A DNA stretch of 60,518 nucleotides, taken from NCBI GenBank assembly GCA_964405975.1, contig CAYOPW010000006.1:1-60518 (forward strand), read 5' to 3'. The DNA is from Hyphomicrobium_A sp964405975. Its GTDB lineage: Bacteria; Pseudomonadota; Alphaproteobacteria; Rhizobiales; Hyphomicrobiaceae. Below are positions 1-7,520 of this stretch, one piece after another (position 1 is the stretch's first letter; every line of letters begins with the position of its first letter). The position numbers were made by a program, and so were the translations under genes. Under the pieces are notes generated by a model. The model had not been told where the DNA came from. It saw only the letters and a list, made by a program, of their open reading frames with translations, and searched no databases.

Positions 1-47
1 CCTGCCGGGCCCACCACTTTCACTCAATTGGGAAGCAAAAAGAGGAT

Positions 48-452
48 CTAGTTGGCCGATGCGGCTTCGTCCCGGCCATTTGCAGACACGACGGCTATCT
101 CTTCGCCAGCATGCACCGATTTCAGCCGGCTCACGTCATCCAGTGCCAGGGCCCATATGTTGCAGGGGCTAGCGAGCCTGATTTCGCCTCTTCTCGACAT
201 CGGCGTCGGTCCAAATCCAATCGCGATCGCGTCTCCGTCGGGCCAAAATGCAATCTCGCCGGCGCTCACCACATCACGCGCATCCGGCTCAGCATCCGTG
301 CATACGGGAGCCTGAAAGTAGACCTCATGGCCCCACATTCGCGCTGATGCGTAGATGGGTAGCGCCGCCCAAATCCGCTCCGCCGTCGGTGTTTCCAACA
401 GCCGGGCACGGATGGCGACATTCCCTGCCTGGATCACGATCTCCCGCATCAC
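48..452 (-). CDS. Cyclophilin-like fold protein (TM1367-like), copy B
   Basis: A 134-residue soluble protein with no signal peptide. The central stretch (around residues 40-85) carries the pattern EVYFQAPV, then GEIAFWPDGDAIAIGFGPTP, which resembles the small TM1367-type cyclophilin-like beta-barrel family. No biochemical role can be assigned, and peptidyl-prolyl isomerase activity should not be assumed for this family. It lies 16 bp downstream of a paralogue (469-951) on the same strand and is probably the last gene of the ACP-KAS operon. The family call is by motif memory only; the paralogy with its neighbour is directly visible. Confidence 0.7.
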   Translation of the reverse strand: MMREIVIQAGNVAIRARLLETPTAERIWAALPIYASARMWGHEVYFQAPVCTDAEPDARDVVSAGEIAFWPDGDAIAIGFGPTPMSRRGEIRLASPCNIWALALDDVSRLKSVHAGEEIAVVSANGRDEAASAN

Positions 453-468
453 CGCCTCCCTAGGGCCG

Positions 469-951
469 TCAGTCGCTTGCTGCCGTTACCGACACTTTCT
501 CACCTGGACGCACAGCCTTCAATACCCTGACGTCATCAAGGGCCCGGGCCCATAAGTTGCAGGGGCGAGGCAGACGGCACTCTCCGGGGCGGGAAATGGG
601 GGTGCGACCGAAGGCGATGATGATGCGGTCATCCTCTACCCAGTAGCAGATCTCACCGGGCTCAACGACCGTGCGGGCGGTGGGCTCGCGCCCCGTTTCT
701 ACGTGCGTTTCGAAATGGATAGCCTCCCCCCACGTCTGGGCCGTGGAGTGAAGTGGAAGCGCCTGCCAGACCCGATCAGCGGTCGCAGTGTCGAGAAGTT
801 GGGCGCGGATCTTCGCCTTTCCCGCACTGATCTCGACACGGCGTTTAGCCAGCTTGGCGGGTCGTTTGCCATCTGGTTTGGGATCGGTTTTCACCGATCG
901 CTTTTGACCTTTGTGGAGTTTATCCGCCATCGCGTACGAGGCCGCGAGCAC
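469..951 (-). CDS. Cyclophilin-like fold protein (TM1367-like), copy A
   Basis: A 160-residue paralogue of the gene at 48-452. Shared features are the AKIRAQLLDTATADRVWQAL start of the domain, the GEICYWVEDDRIIIAFGRTP core and the PCNLWARALDDVRVLK tail. It differs by a basic N-terminal extension of about 40 residues (HKGQKRSVKTDPKPDGKR) absent from the other copy. The annotated start is GTG with AGGG seven bases upstream; an in-frame ATG at 930 is an alternative. It begins 30 bp after the KAS gene ends, so co-transcription with acp and the KAS gene is likely. Function unknown. Confidence 0.7.
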   Translation of the reverse strand: MLAASYAMADKLHKGQKRSVKTDPKPDGKRPAKLAKRRVEISAGKAKIRAQLLDTATADRVWQALPLHSTAQTWGEAIHFETHVETGREPTARTVVEPGEICYWVEDDRIIIAFGRTPISRPGECRLPRPCNLWARALDDVRVLKAVRPGEKVSVTAASD

Positions 952-981
952 CCCTATGCCCTGAGGCTGGATCCGCGAGCC

Positions 982-2226
982 TCAAGCGGGAGGAGGCCCA
1001 AACACAACGACGGCGTTGAGACCGCCAAAGGCAAAGGAGTTCGACATTGCGTAGTTGACGTTAAGCTCCCTGCCCTCGTTGGGGATGTAGTCAAGATCAC
1101 ACTCGGGATCGGGTTCGTCGAGCCCGATGGTCGGCGGCACCCAATTCTCGTTAATGGCGCGAATACACGCCGCCGCTTCAATGCCCCCGCCAGCGCCGAG
1201 CGGGTGACCATGCATCGATTTGGTCGATGAGATCGCCAGGCTCTTGGCGTGGTTCCCAAAGACCGCCTTTATGGCCCTGGTTTCATTGGCGTCGTTGATG
1301 GTCGTGGCGGTGCCGTGTGCGTTTAGATATTCGATGTCGGAAGGCGCTAGCTCGGCGTCTTCTAAAGCTAGGCGCATTGCCTCTCTTGGGCCCTCGATAT
1401 CTGGGTTCACCATATCCTTGGCGTCAGACGACATGCCGAATCCGACGATCTCGGCCAGGATATTGGCGCCACGTTCTTTGGCATGTTCCAAAGACTCCAT
1501 CACCAAAATGCCGGCACCCTCGCTGAGAACCGTCCCGTTGCGCTTCTTGGCAAAGGGGAAGCAGCCTTCAGGGGACAAGACGTGGAGCGCCTGCCAAGCC
1601 TTCATCGTCCCGTAGTTAATGACCGACTCGGACGCACCCGCAAGAGCTACATCGACAACGCCGTTGCGAATGTAGTCGCGCGCGATGCCTAAGGCATGAG
1701 TAGCCGTCGAGCACGCGCTGCAGGTCGCGAATGTCGGACCCTTCACGCCAAATTCGATGCCGACATGCGCGCTTGCCGAGGATCCAATAATGCGTAGCAG
1801 CGTCAGCGGGTGGGTTGCCCGCTTCCCGTCGATAAACAGCGAGCGGTAAGAATTCTCGTAGGTGACGAGGCCACCAGCGCCCGAGCCCACGATGCATGCG
1901 GCGCGGTAGGGATCGGCAATCGGGAACTCGAGACCTGACTCTTTGACCGCCTCATCGGCCGCGGCCGCCGCAAACCATGAGTAACGGTCAGCGTGCATGA
2001 CGAGCTTGTCGCGTTGGAAGTGCCGCAACCGAGCCTTGGGATCAAAATCCTTGATCTGCGCAGCAATCAGAATTTTGAGATCTTCAAGCGGAAACCCGCC
2101 AAGCTCACTGACGCCGCACTTGCCGGCCTTCATTGAATTCCAGAAGTCGTCGACGGTAAGGCCGATGGGCGTAATGACGCCGGTCCCCGTCACGACGACG
2201 CGGCGTGCGCCGTTCGCCTTTGCCAT
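982..2226 (-). CDS. Beta-ketoacyl-ACP synthase II (FabF-like KAS)
   Basis: A 414-residue condensing enzyme that would elongate an acyl-ACP with malonyl-ACP. The Cys-His-His triad is readable: Cys172 in TCSACSTATHA, a His in NAHGTATTINDANET (about residue 307) and a His in SMHGHPLGAGG (about 343), with the conserved Lys in STKS. Length is normal for FabF. The start ATG has AAAGGA upstream. It sits 121 bp downstream of a dedicated acyl carrier protein and upstream of two cyclophilin-like genes; no fabD, fabG, fabH or fabZ lies nearby, so this is probably a specialised rather than the primary FabF. The SAC context at the nucleophile, in place of the common TAC, fits a divergent clade. The acyl product is unknown. 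Confidence 0.88.
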   Translation of the reverse strand: MAKANGARRVVVTGTGVITPIGLTVDDFWNSMKAGKCGVSELGGFPLEDLKILIAAQIKDFDPKARLRHFQRDKLVMHADRYSWFAAAAADEAVKESGLEFPIADPYRAACIVGSGAGGLVTYENSYRSLFIDGKRATHPLTLLRIIGSSASAHVGIEFGVKGPTFATCSACSTATHALGIARDYIRNGVVDVALAGASESVINYGTMKAWQALHVLSPEGCFPFAKKRNGTVLSEGAGILVMESLEHAKERGANILAEIVGFGMSSDAKDMVNPDIEGPREAMRLALEDAELAPSDIEYLNAHGTATTINDANETRAIKAVFGNHAKSLAISSTKSMHGHPLGAGGGIEAAACIRAINENWVPPTIGLDEPDPECDLDYIPNEGRELNVNYAMSNSFAFGGLNAVVVFGPPPA

Positions 2227-2347
2227 GGTTGTCCTTTAACCTGACGGTTGTGGGCGCCACTGGGACGCCGCTGAGTAAGCTGACACTGCGAGCTTGCGAA
2301 TCTCTTCTGGCAGCTCGCAAATGAAAGGTGTCTATTAACGGTGGCCG

Positions 2348-2629
2348 CTAGGCCTTGGCTGCATCGGCGCCAGCCGCCGCAGGACCCTTTTCAATCAAAT
2401 CCTTAACGCGATCAACGACGGAACCGACCGTCTTGAAGTCCTCAACGTCTTCGTTCGCGTTATAGGGAATCTCGATGCTGAATGTGTCCTCGATGTCGAA
2501 AACGATCATCGCCAGGTCGAGCGATTCAATGTTGAGATCCGTCAACGGGGTCGAAAGCGAAATATCGTCCCGCGGCTCCTTCATGTGCTTCTTCAGGATC
2601 TCGACGATCTTCGTTCCAACTTCGTCCAT
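2348..2629 (-). CDS. Acyl carrier protein (specialised)
   Basis: A 93-residue acidic protein of ACP size and fold. The phosphopantetheine site is Ser36 in LNIESLDLAMI, where the usual Asp-Ser-Leu is Glu-Ser-Leu. A short Ala-rich tail (KGPAAAGADAAKA) follows the fourth helix. The start at 2629 is chosen because GGGAGAG lies six bases upstream; a longer frame begins at 2659. It is the first gene of a minus-strand unit with the KAS gene at 982-2226, which suggests the two work on the same acyl chain. It is neither a typical fatty-acid AcpP nor clearly an AcpXL. Confidence 0.87.
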   Translation of the reverse strand: MDEVGTKIVEILKKHMKEPRDDISLSTPLTDLNIESLDLAMIVFDIEDTFSIEIPYNANEDVEDFKTVGSVVDRVKDLIEKGPAAAGADAAKA

Positions 2630-3038
2630 AATCACTCTCCCACCCTCGCTCAAATCCAAGCCAGGGGCCCGTGTCGTTTCGTTACCTAACTAGTGCACTA
2701 ACGCAAGGCCAATACCACAACAAGCTGTCGCGTCACATATCCTTAAACGACAATCGAGTCCAGTCGTGCCACTAGTTCTGGCCGCACCAGCTCTTATACG
2801 CGAGCCGAGCCGACCTCGGCGCCCTCAGCCCCACTTTTGCAGGCTCAGAAGCGCGGTTTCCAGGGGATCTGGGCTTGAAGCTGAAGCTCGGCCCTACCGC
2901 TATGGCCACGGCCCCTGTTAGGGTGTTCAATATCACTGCAGATATCAACGCTGTGTTACCTCCGGAACCCATTCCCAGAATGGCACACATCCGCCAAGGC
3001 GCTTGGCCTTAAGTAGGAGATTCAGGACCAGCCTTAGC
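2630..3038. other. Divergent intergenic region, acp / acyl-CoA ligase
   Basis: This 409-bp stretch separates the divergent acp and acyl-CoA ligase genes and must hold both promoters. The one clear structure is the perfect 10-bp palindrome TAGTGCACTA at 2691-2700. A 72-codon open frame on the minus strand (2772-2990) has no visible ribosome binding site and no family resemblance, so I do not call it a gene. Confidence 0.6.
2691..2700. promoter_or_regulatory. Candidate operator palindrome
   Basis: TAGTGCACTA reads identically on both strands and lies about 60 bp upstream of the acp start in the divergent acp/ligase promoter region. Position and symmetry suit a dimeric regulator, but no known consensus is matched and a 10-bp palindrome can occur by chance. 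Confidence 0.25.
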
Positions 3039-4775
3039 ATGACGACCAAAGCCCACGTTAACGCGCCGGCCGCAGGAACCGAATCCTCGCTGCCATGGCT
3101 CAGCCAATACCCAGAAGGTGTTGACTGGCATATGCCGCTGACTGTCGCGCCGCTTTATACTCTCCTCGACGATACGGTCGCGAAATTCGGAAACCTCACG
3201 TGCACGAATTTCCTCGGCAATAAGCTGACCTATGCGGAAATTGGAGAGCTTGTCGATCGCACCACGGCCGCGCTGCAACGCATCGGCGTCGGCAAGGGGA
3301 CTAAGGTTGGCCTCTTCCTGCCCAACTCGCCAACTTTCATCATTTACTTTTTTGCGGTGCTGAAGGCGGGTGGCACCGTGGTCAACTTCAACCCGCTCTA
3401 CACGGTGAGAGAGCTTGCCGACCAAATCAAAGACAGCGACACCGACTTTATGGTGACGTTTGATTTGAAGCCCCTCTTCGAGAAGGTCGACGCCTTACTC
3501 CAATCTGGTACGCTGCCGCGAGCCATCGTTTGCTCGTTTGCCTCATTACTGCCGGCAACCAAGGCGGTCCTCTTCCGGCTCTTCAAGTCCAAGCAGATAG
3601 CCCGCCCGCTCACGTCGCCGGTTCGCGAGCGCATCATCCTCGAAGCGGACCTCTTTTCAGGCGAAGGCACGCCCAAAAGCGTTGCCATCGATCCCCTGAG
3701 CGACGTAGCCGTGTTGCAGTACACGGGCGGAACTACGGGAACGCCCAAGGGCGCGATGCTCACCCATGCCAACGTCTATGTAAACGTGCAGCAGGTGTCC
3801 GCCTGGGCGCCTGAGCTTGTTCCGGGCGAAGAGCGCGTTCTGGGATTGCTGCCCTTCTTCCATGTCTTCGCGCTCACGGTCGTGATGAACTTTGGGATTG
3901 CGAAGGCTGCCGAGATCATCATCATGCCGCGCTTTTCGCTGGTTGAGGCCCTGCGTATCATCACGAAGTCAAAGCCCACCGTGATGCCCGGCGTTCCCAC
4001 GCTGTTCAATGCGATCATGAACCACCCCAAGATCAAAAACTTCGATCTCTCCTCGCTAAAGTTCTGTCTTTCAGGCGGGGCGGCGTTGCCCATTGAGGTC
4101 AAACAGCAGTTTGAGGCCATAACCGGCTGTAAGGTCGTCGAAGGCTATGGCCTTTCGGAAACCTCGCCGGTTGCCACCTGCAATCCACTTGAGGGACCTG
4201 TTAAGCCGGGATCGATCGGGCTGCCGCTGCCGGGCACGGTCTTGTCTCTGCGAGATTTGTCTGATCCCACTAAGGAAATGCCTCAGGGCGAGAAAGGAGA
4301 GATCTGCATCAAGGGGCCTCAGGTGATGCTGGGCTATTACAATCGGCCCGACGAAACGGCTGAACAATTCGCCGGCGAATACCTGCGTACAGGCGATGTG
4401 GCGCGCATGGACGAAGAGGGATTCTTTTATATCGAGGACCGCATCAAGGACCTCATCATCTGCTCCGGCTTCAACGTCTATCCCCGCCGTATCGAGGAGG
4501 CCATCTACGAGCACGAAGCCGTCGAAGAGGTTACGGTCATCGGTATTAAGAATGAGAAGCGTGGCGAGGCCCCCAAGGCATTTGTCAAACTCAAGGAGGG
4601 GATGGAGGTGGCCGAGGAACATATCCTTGAGCATTTGAAACCGCTCATCTCCAAGATCGAAATGCCGGCCGTGATCGAGTTCCGCGATGCGCTGCCAAAG
4701 ACGATAATCGGCAAGCTGTCCAAGAAGGAGCTCAAGGCCGAGGAGGCCGAACGCGAAAAGGCGTCGCGCAAATGA
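3039..4775 (+). CDS. Long-chain acyl-CoA ligase (FadD-like)
   Basis: A 578-residue AMP-forming ligase that would activate free fatty acids to acyl-CoA for beta-oxidation. The ATP-binding motif is YTGGTTGTPKGAMLTHANV, the adenylate motif is GYGLSETSP, the hinge is RIKDLIICSGFNVYPRRIEE, and the C-terminal catalytic Lys is in PKTIIGKLSKKEL. Start at ATG 3039 is preferred (CAGGACC nine bases upstream) over a TTG at 3003. It converges on cfa, 15 bp apart, and faces the beta-oxidation run fadE-fadJ-fadI, which would use its product. Exact chain-length specificity cannot be read, and the neighbouring ACP/KAS pair leaves room for another acyl substrate. Confidence 0.9.
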   Translation: MTTKAHVNAPAAGTESSLPWLSQYPEGVDWHMPLTVAPLYTLLDDTVAKFGNLTCTNFLGNKLTYAEIGELVDRTTAALQRIGVGKGTKVGLFLPNSPTFIIYFFAVLKAGGTVVNFNPLYTVRELADQIKDSDTDFMVTFDLKPLFEKVDALLQSGTLPRAIVCSFASLLPATKAVLFRLFKSKQIARPLTSPVRERIILEADLFSGEGTPKSVAIDPLSDVAVLQYTGGTTGTPKGAMLTHANVYVNVQQVSAWAPELVPGEERVLGLLPFFHVFALTVVMNFGIAKAAEIIIMPRFSLVEALRIITKSKPTVMPGVPTLFNAIMNHPKIKNFDLSSLKFCLSGGAALPIEVKQQFEAITGCKVVEGYGLSETSPVATCNPLEGPVKPGSIGLPLPGTVLSLRDLSDPTKEMPQGEKGEICIKGPQVMLGYYNRPDETAEQFAGEYLRTGDVARMDEEGFFYIEDRIKDLIICSGFNVYPRRIEEAIYEHEAVEEVTVIGIKNEKRGEAPKAFVKLKEGMEVAEEHILEHLKPLISKIEMPAVIEFRDALPKTIIGKLSKKELKAEEAEREKASRK

Positions 4776-4790
4776 GCACTTAAACTTAAG

Positions 4791-6101
4791 CTAGCGGTAA
4801 AGGTCCGCGCGCGTCGGCGGGAGCGCAGGGGCGCGCTTGGCCGACTTGGAAACAAGGGTCTGAAAGATCCGCAGCGTCCCACGCGAGAATGCCAGCGAGA
4901 CGCCGGCCAGATAAGCAACCCAAATACGATATTTCTCTTCGCCTACGTAAGAGATGGCGCGCTCGCGCTCGGCTGTCAGCCGCTCGCACCAAAGCTTGCA
5001 TGTGCGCGCATAATGCATACGCCATGCCTCGACATCCTGAATTTCGAAGCCCGCGCGCTCCATCGCGACAATGGAACGGCCTATGTCATCCAGCTCACCG
5101 CCGGGGAAGATGTACTTGGCAATCGCGCGCTGCTCGGGCCGCAAACGTTTCTTCAGCCAGCCCTTCTTCGGTGCGCGACGCGCAATAGCGTGATTGAGAA
5201 AGAGCCCGTCCTCGGAAAGTAGCGCGCGCATTTTCTGCATATAAGTAGGGATGCTCTTGAGGCCGATGTGTTCGTACATACCGATGGAGGCGATTTTGTC
5301 GAAACTGCCGCTCATGGCGGAATAGTCCCTCAACTCGATCGTCACCTTGTCCTCAAGTCCCAGCCGCTTCACCTTCTCGCGCGCGAAATCGAGCTGAGCT
5401 CGTGAAAGCGTGATGCCGTGAGCCGTGACGCCGTAGGCTTTGGCTGCGTGACAGACGAGCCCGCCCCAGCCACAGCCAATGTCGAGCAGACGTTCACCGG
5501 GTTTCAAACGCAGCTTGCGGCAGATCATTTCCAGTTTGTCGGCTTGTGCTTGCGCGATGTCGTTTTGCCAATCCGTGAAATAAGCACACGAATAGACCAT
5601 CTCGGGATCGAGAAAGAGCGCATAAAATTCGTTGGAAAGATCGTAATGGAACTGGATGAAGTCCTTGTTGTTGGCCGTCTTGCGCCGGCGCCCCGTAATC
5701 TCACCTTCAAATCCCTGGTCTTCGAGGGCGTCGTCGCTCCGCGCCAATAGAAACGGCGTAAGCGTGGCGGCCAGTCTAAGGGCCTCACGGCCATTGAGCT
5801 TTACAGACCGCCCGCCTCGATTGAGCTGAGAGCCAAGGTCAACGATTGTGCCGCCGGAGAAATCGATGCCTTTGTCGACGTAGTGGCGGATGAAATTGTC
5901 AAGTGTCGGCCGGCGCAACAACGAACCAATGACGCCTGGCCCGGCGATGCTTAGGACAAATGGGCCGGTGACGTTTTCCCCAAGCGGTGTCAGTGAGCCA
6001 TCCCAAAGCCGCAGCGAGGCATTGAGATTGAGTTGGCCCGCCAGCTTACTGGCAAGTCCCTTCGCCGCCTCAAGCTGGCGCGCTTCCTTGTTGGTGATCA
6101 T
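4791..6101 (-). CDS. cfa: Cyclopropane-fatty-acyl-phospholipid synthase
   Basis: A 436-residue SAM-dependent methyltransferase acting on unsaturated acyl chains of membrane phospholipids. The SAM-binding motif LLDIGCGWGGL lies near residue 206 and the family motif YEHIGLKS follows; the N-terminal 150 residues form the usual lipid-binding region. It is somewhat longer than E. coli Cfa (382). It begins 66 bp after fadI ends on the same strand and could be the last gene of the fadE-fadJ-fadI unit. It ends 15 bp from the convergent acyl-CoA ligase. Confidence 0.9.
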   Translation of the reverse strand: MITNKEARQLEAAKGLASKLAGQLNLNASLRLWDGSLTPLGENVTGPFVLSIAGPGVIGSLLRRPTLDNFIRHYVDKGIDFSGGTIVDLGSQLNRGGRSVKLNGREALRLAATLTPFLLARSDDALEDQGFEGEITGRRRKTANNKDFIQFHYDLSNEFYALFLDPEMVYSCAYFTDWQNDIAQAQADKLEMICRKLRLKPGERLLDIGCGWGGLVCHAAKAYGVTAHGITLSRAQLDFAREKVKRLGLEDKVTIELRDYSAMSGSFDKIASIGMYEHIGLKSIPTYMQKMRALLSEDGLFLNHAIARRAPKKGWLKKRLRPEQRAIAKYIFPGGELDDIGRSIVAMERAGFEIQDVEAWRMHYARTCKLWCERLTAERERAISYVGEEKYRIWVAYLAGVSLAFSRGTLRIFQTLVSKSAKRAPALPPTRADLYR

Positions 6102-6167
6102 TGGCGCAACCGCCCCGTCCTAGGTCCGTGTCAGGCCCGCAGGGTCTGGCATCGGGGGCACACAAGA

Positions 6168-7472
6168 TCAAGCCGCTTGATGCAATTCGGCCGCGTCCTT
6201 GCTCTCCATGATAGCCGCAACACCCATTCCGCCAGCTGTGCAGATGGAGATGAGGCCGCGCCCTCCCTGCTCGCTCAAGAGTTTGGCGAGATTGGCCATG
6301 ATGCGCGCACCGGTCGCAGCAAATGGGTGTCCGAACGCGATTGAGGACCCCTTTACGTTGAGCTTGGAGCGATCGATGGACCCCAGGGGCTCGGGCCGCC
6401 CAAGGTTGGACTTGCAGTACTCCGGGTCGTCCCACGCCTTGAGAGTCGCCAGCACTTGTGCAGCAAAGGCCTCATGGATCTCATAGAAGTCGAAGTCTTG
6501 AAGTTTAAGCCCGGCCCGGTCGAGCATATTAGACACGGCGATGGTCGGCGCCATGAGCAAGCCGTCGCCGCCGACAAAATCATTGGCGGCGGCTTGCGAG
6601 TACCGCAAATAAGCCAGAACAGGCAGCCCGTGTTTTTCGGCCCATTCTTCTGAGGCAAGCAGAACCGCTGCCGCACCGTCGGTCAGCGGCGTGGAGTTGG
6701 CCGCCGTTAGCGTACCCCGCTCCGACTTCTCAAACGCCGTTTTGAGTGTGGCGAGCTTCTCAATAGTCGCATCTTTGCGAATGTTATTGTCGCGGAAGAC
6801 ACCGGAGAAAGGTGTCACCAGATCGTCCATGTATCCGGAGCGATAGGCCTCTGCGGCCTTCTTGTGGCTCTCCAGCGCAAATTCGTCCTGATCGGCGCGC
6901 GATATATCCCAAACTTGCGCCATCAGCTCACAGTGCTCACCCATGGTAAGCCCTGTGCGCGGCTCTGCGACGGAAGGCGGTTTCGGTGCCAGTTCGCCCG
7001 GCGAAAAGCCCTTGAAGAGTTTGATCTTGTCGAGCATCGACTTTTGCTGAGCCACCTTCGTCAAACGCTGCGCCAACTTCTTTGAAATAACGATGGGCGC
7101 GTCTGAGGTCGTATCGGAACCAACGGCGATGGCACTTTCGATCTCTCCGGTGGCAATTTTGGCCGCAGAGCCAAGCCCACCCTGCAAGCTCGTCCCGCAC
7201 GCCTGCATCATCGTGATGCCCGGCGTCGAGGCGGCAAGCGTCGTGCCAAGCACTGCCTCGCGGGTCAGATTGAAGTCTTTCGAATGCGTGACGACAGCGC
7301 CGCCAACAACCTCGTCGATATGCTGGCCTTTGAGATTGTAGCGATTGACGAGTGCGTTGAGTGCGCCCGTCATCATTTCGAGGTTGGAGAGATCGGCATA
7401 GAAGGTGTTTGACCGGCAAAAGGGGATACGCACCCCGCCGATGACCGCAACCCGCCTCATTAATCGCTGCAT
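6168..7472 (-). CDS. fadI: 3-ketoacyl-CoA thiolase (FadI-like acetyl-CoA acyltransferase)
   Basis: A 434-residue thiolase catalysing the last step of beta-oxidation, cleavage of 3-ketoacyl-CoA to acetyl-CoA and a shortened acyl-CoA. The acylated Cys is in MQACGTSLQGGLGSA, the His motifs are YEIHEAFAAQ and GHPFAATGAR, and the C-terminal Cys is in CTAGGMG. The length fits FadI-type thiolases (about 435) better than FadA (about 390). Start at 7472 has GGGAG nine to ten bases upstream. It follows fadJ by 48 bp, as expected for the two subunits of a trifunctional complex. Confidence 0.92.
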   Translation of the reverse strand: MQRLMRRVAVIGGVRIPFCRSNTFYADLSNLEMMTGALNALVNRYNLKGQHIDEVVGGAVVTHSKDFNLTREAVLGTTLAASTPGITMMQACGTSLQGGLGSAAKIATGEIESAIAVGSDTTSDAPIVISKKLAQRLTKVAQQKSMLDKIKLFKGFSPGELAPKPPSVAEPRTGLTMGEHCELMAQVWDISRADQDEFALESHKKAAEAYRSGYMDDLVTPFSGVFRDNNIRKDATIEKLATLKTAFEKSERGTLTAANSTPLTDGAAAVLLASEEWAEKHGLPVLAYLRYSQAAANDFVGGDGLLMAPTIAVSNMLDRAGLKLQDFDFYEIHEAFAAQVLATLKAWDDPEYCKSNLGRPEPLGSIDRSKLNVKGSSIAFGHPFAATGARIMANLAKLLSEQGGRGLISICTAGGMGVAAIMESKDAAELHQAA

Positions 7473-7520
7473 GAACTAAAGCTCCCAGACTCCAAGGCGA
7501 CCGTCCGTCGCATAACTCAA

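Noticed and set aside
2772..2990. A 72-codon frame in the acp / ligase intergenic region
   Set aside because: No ribosome binding site, no family and located in a promoter region.
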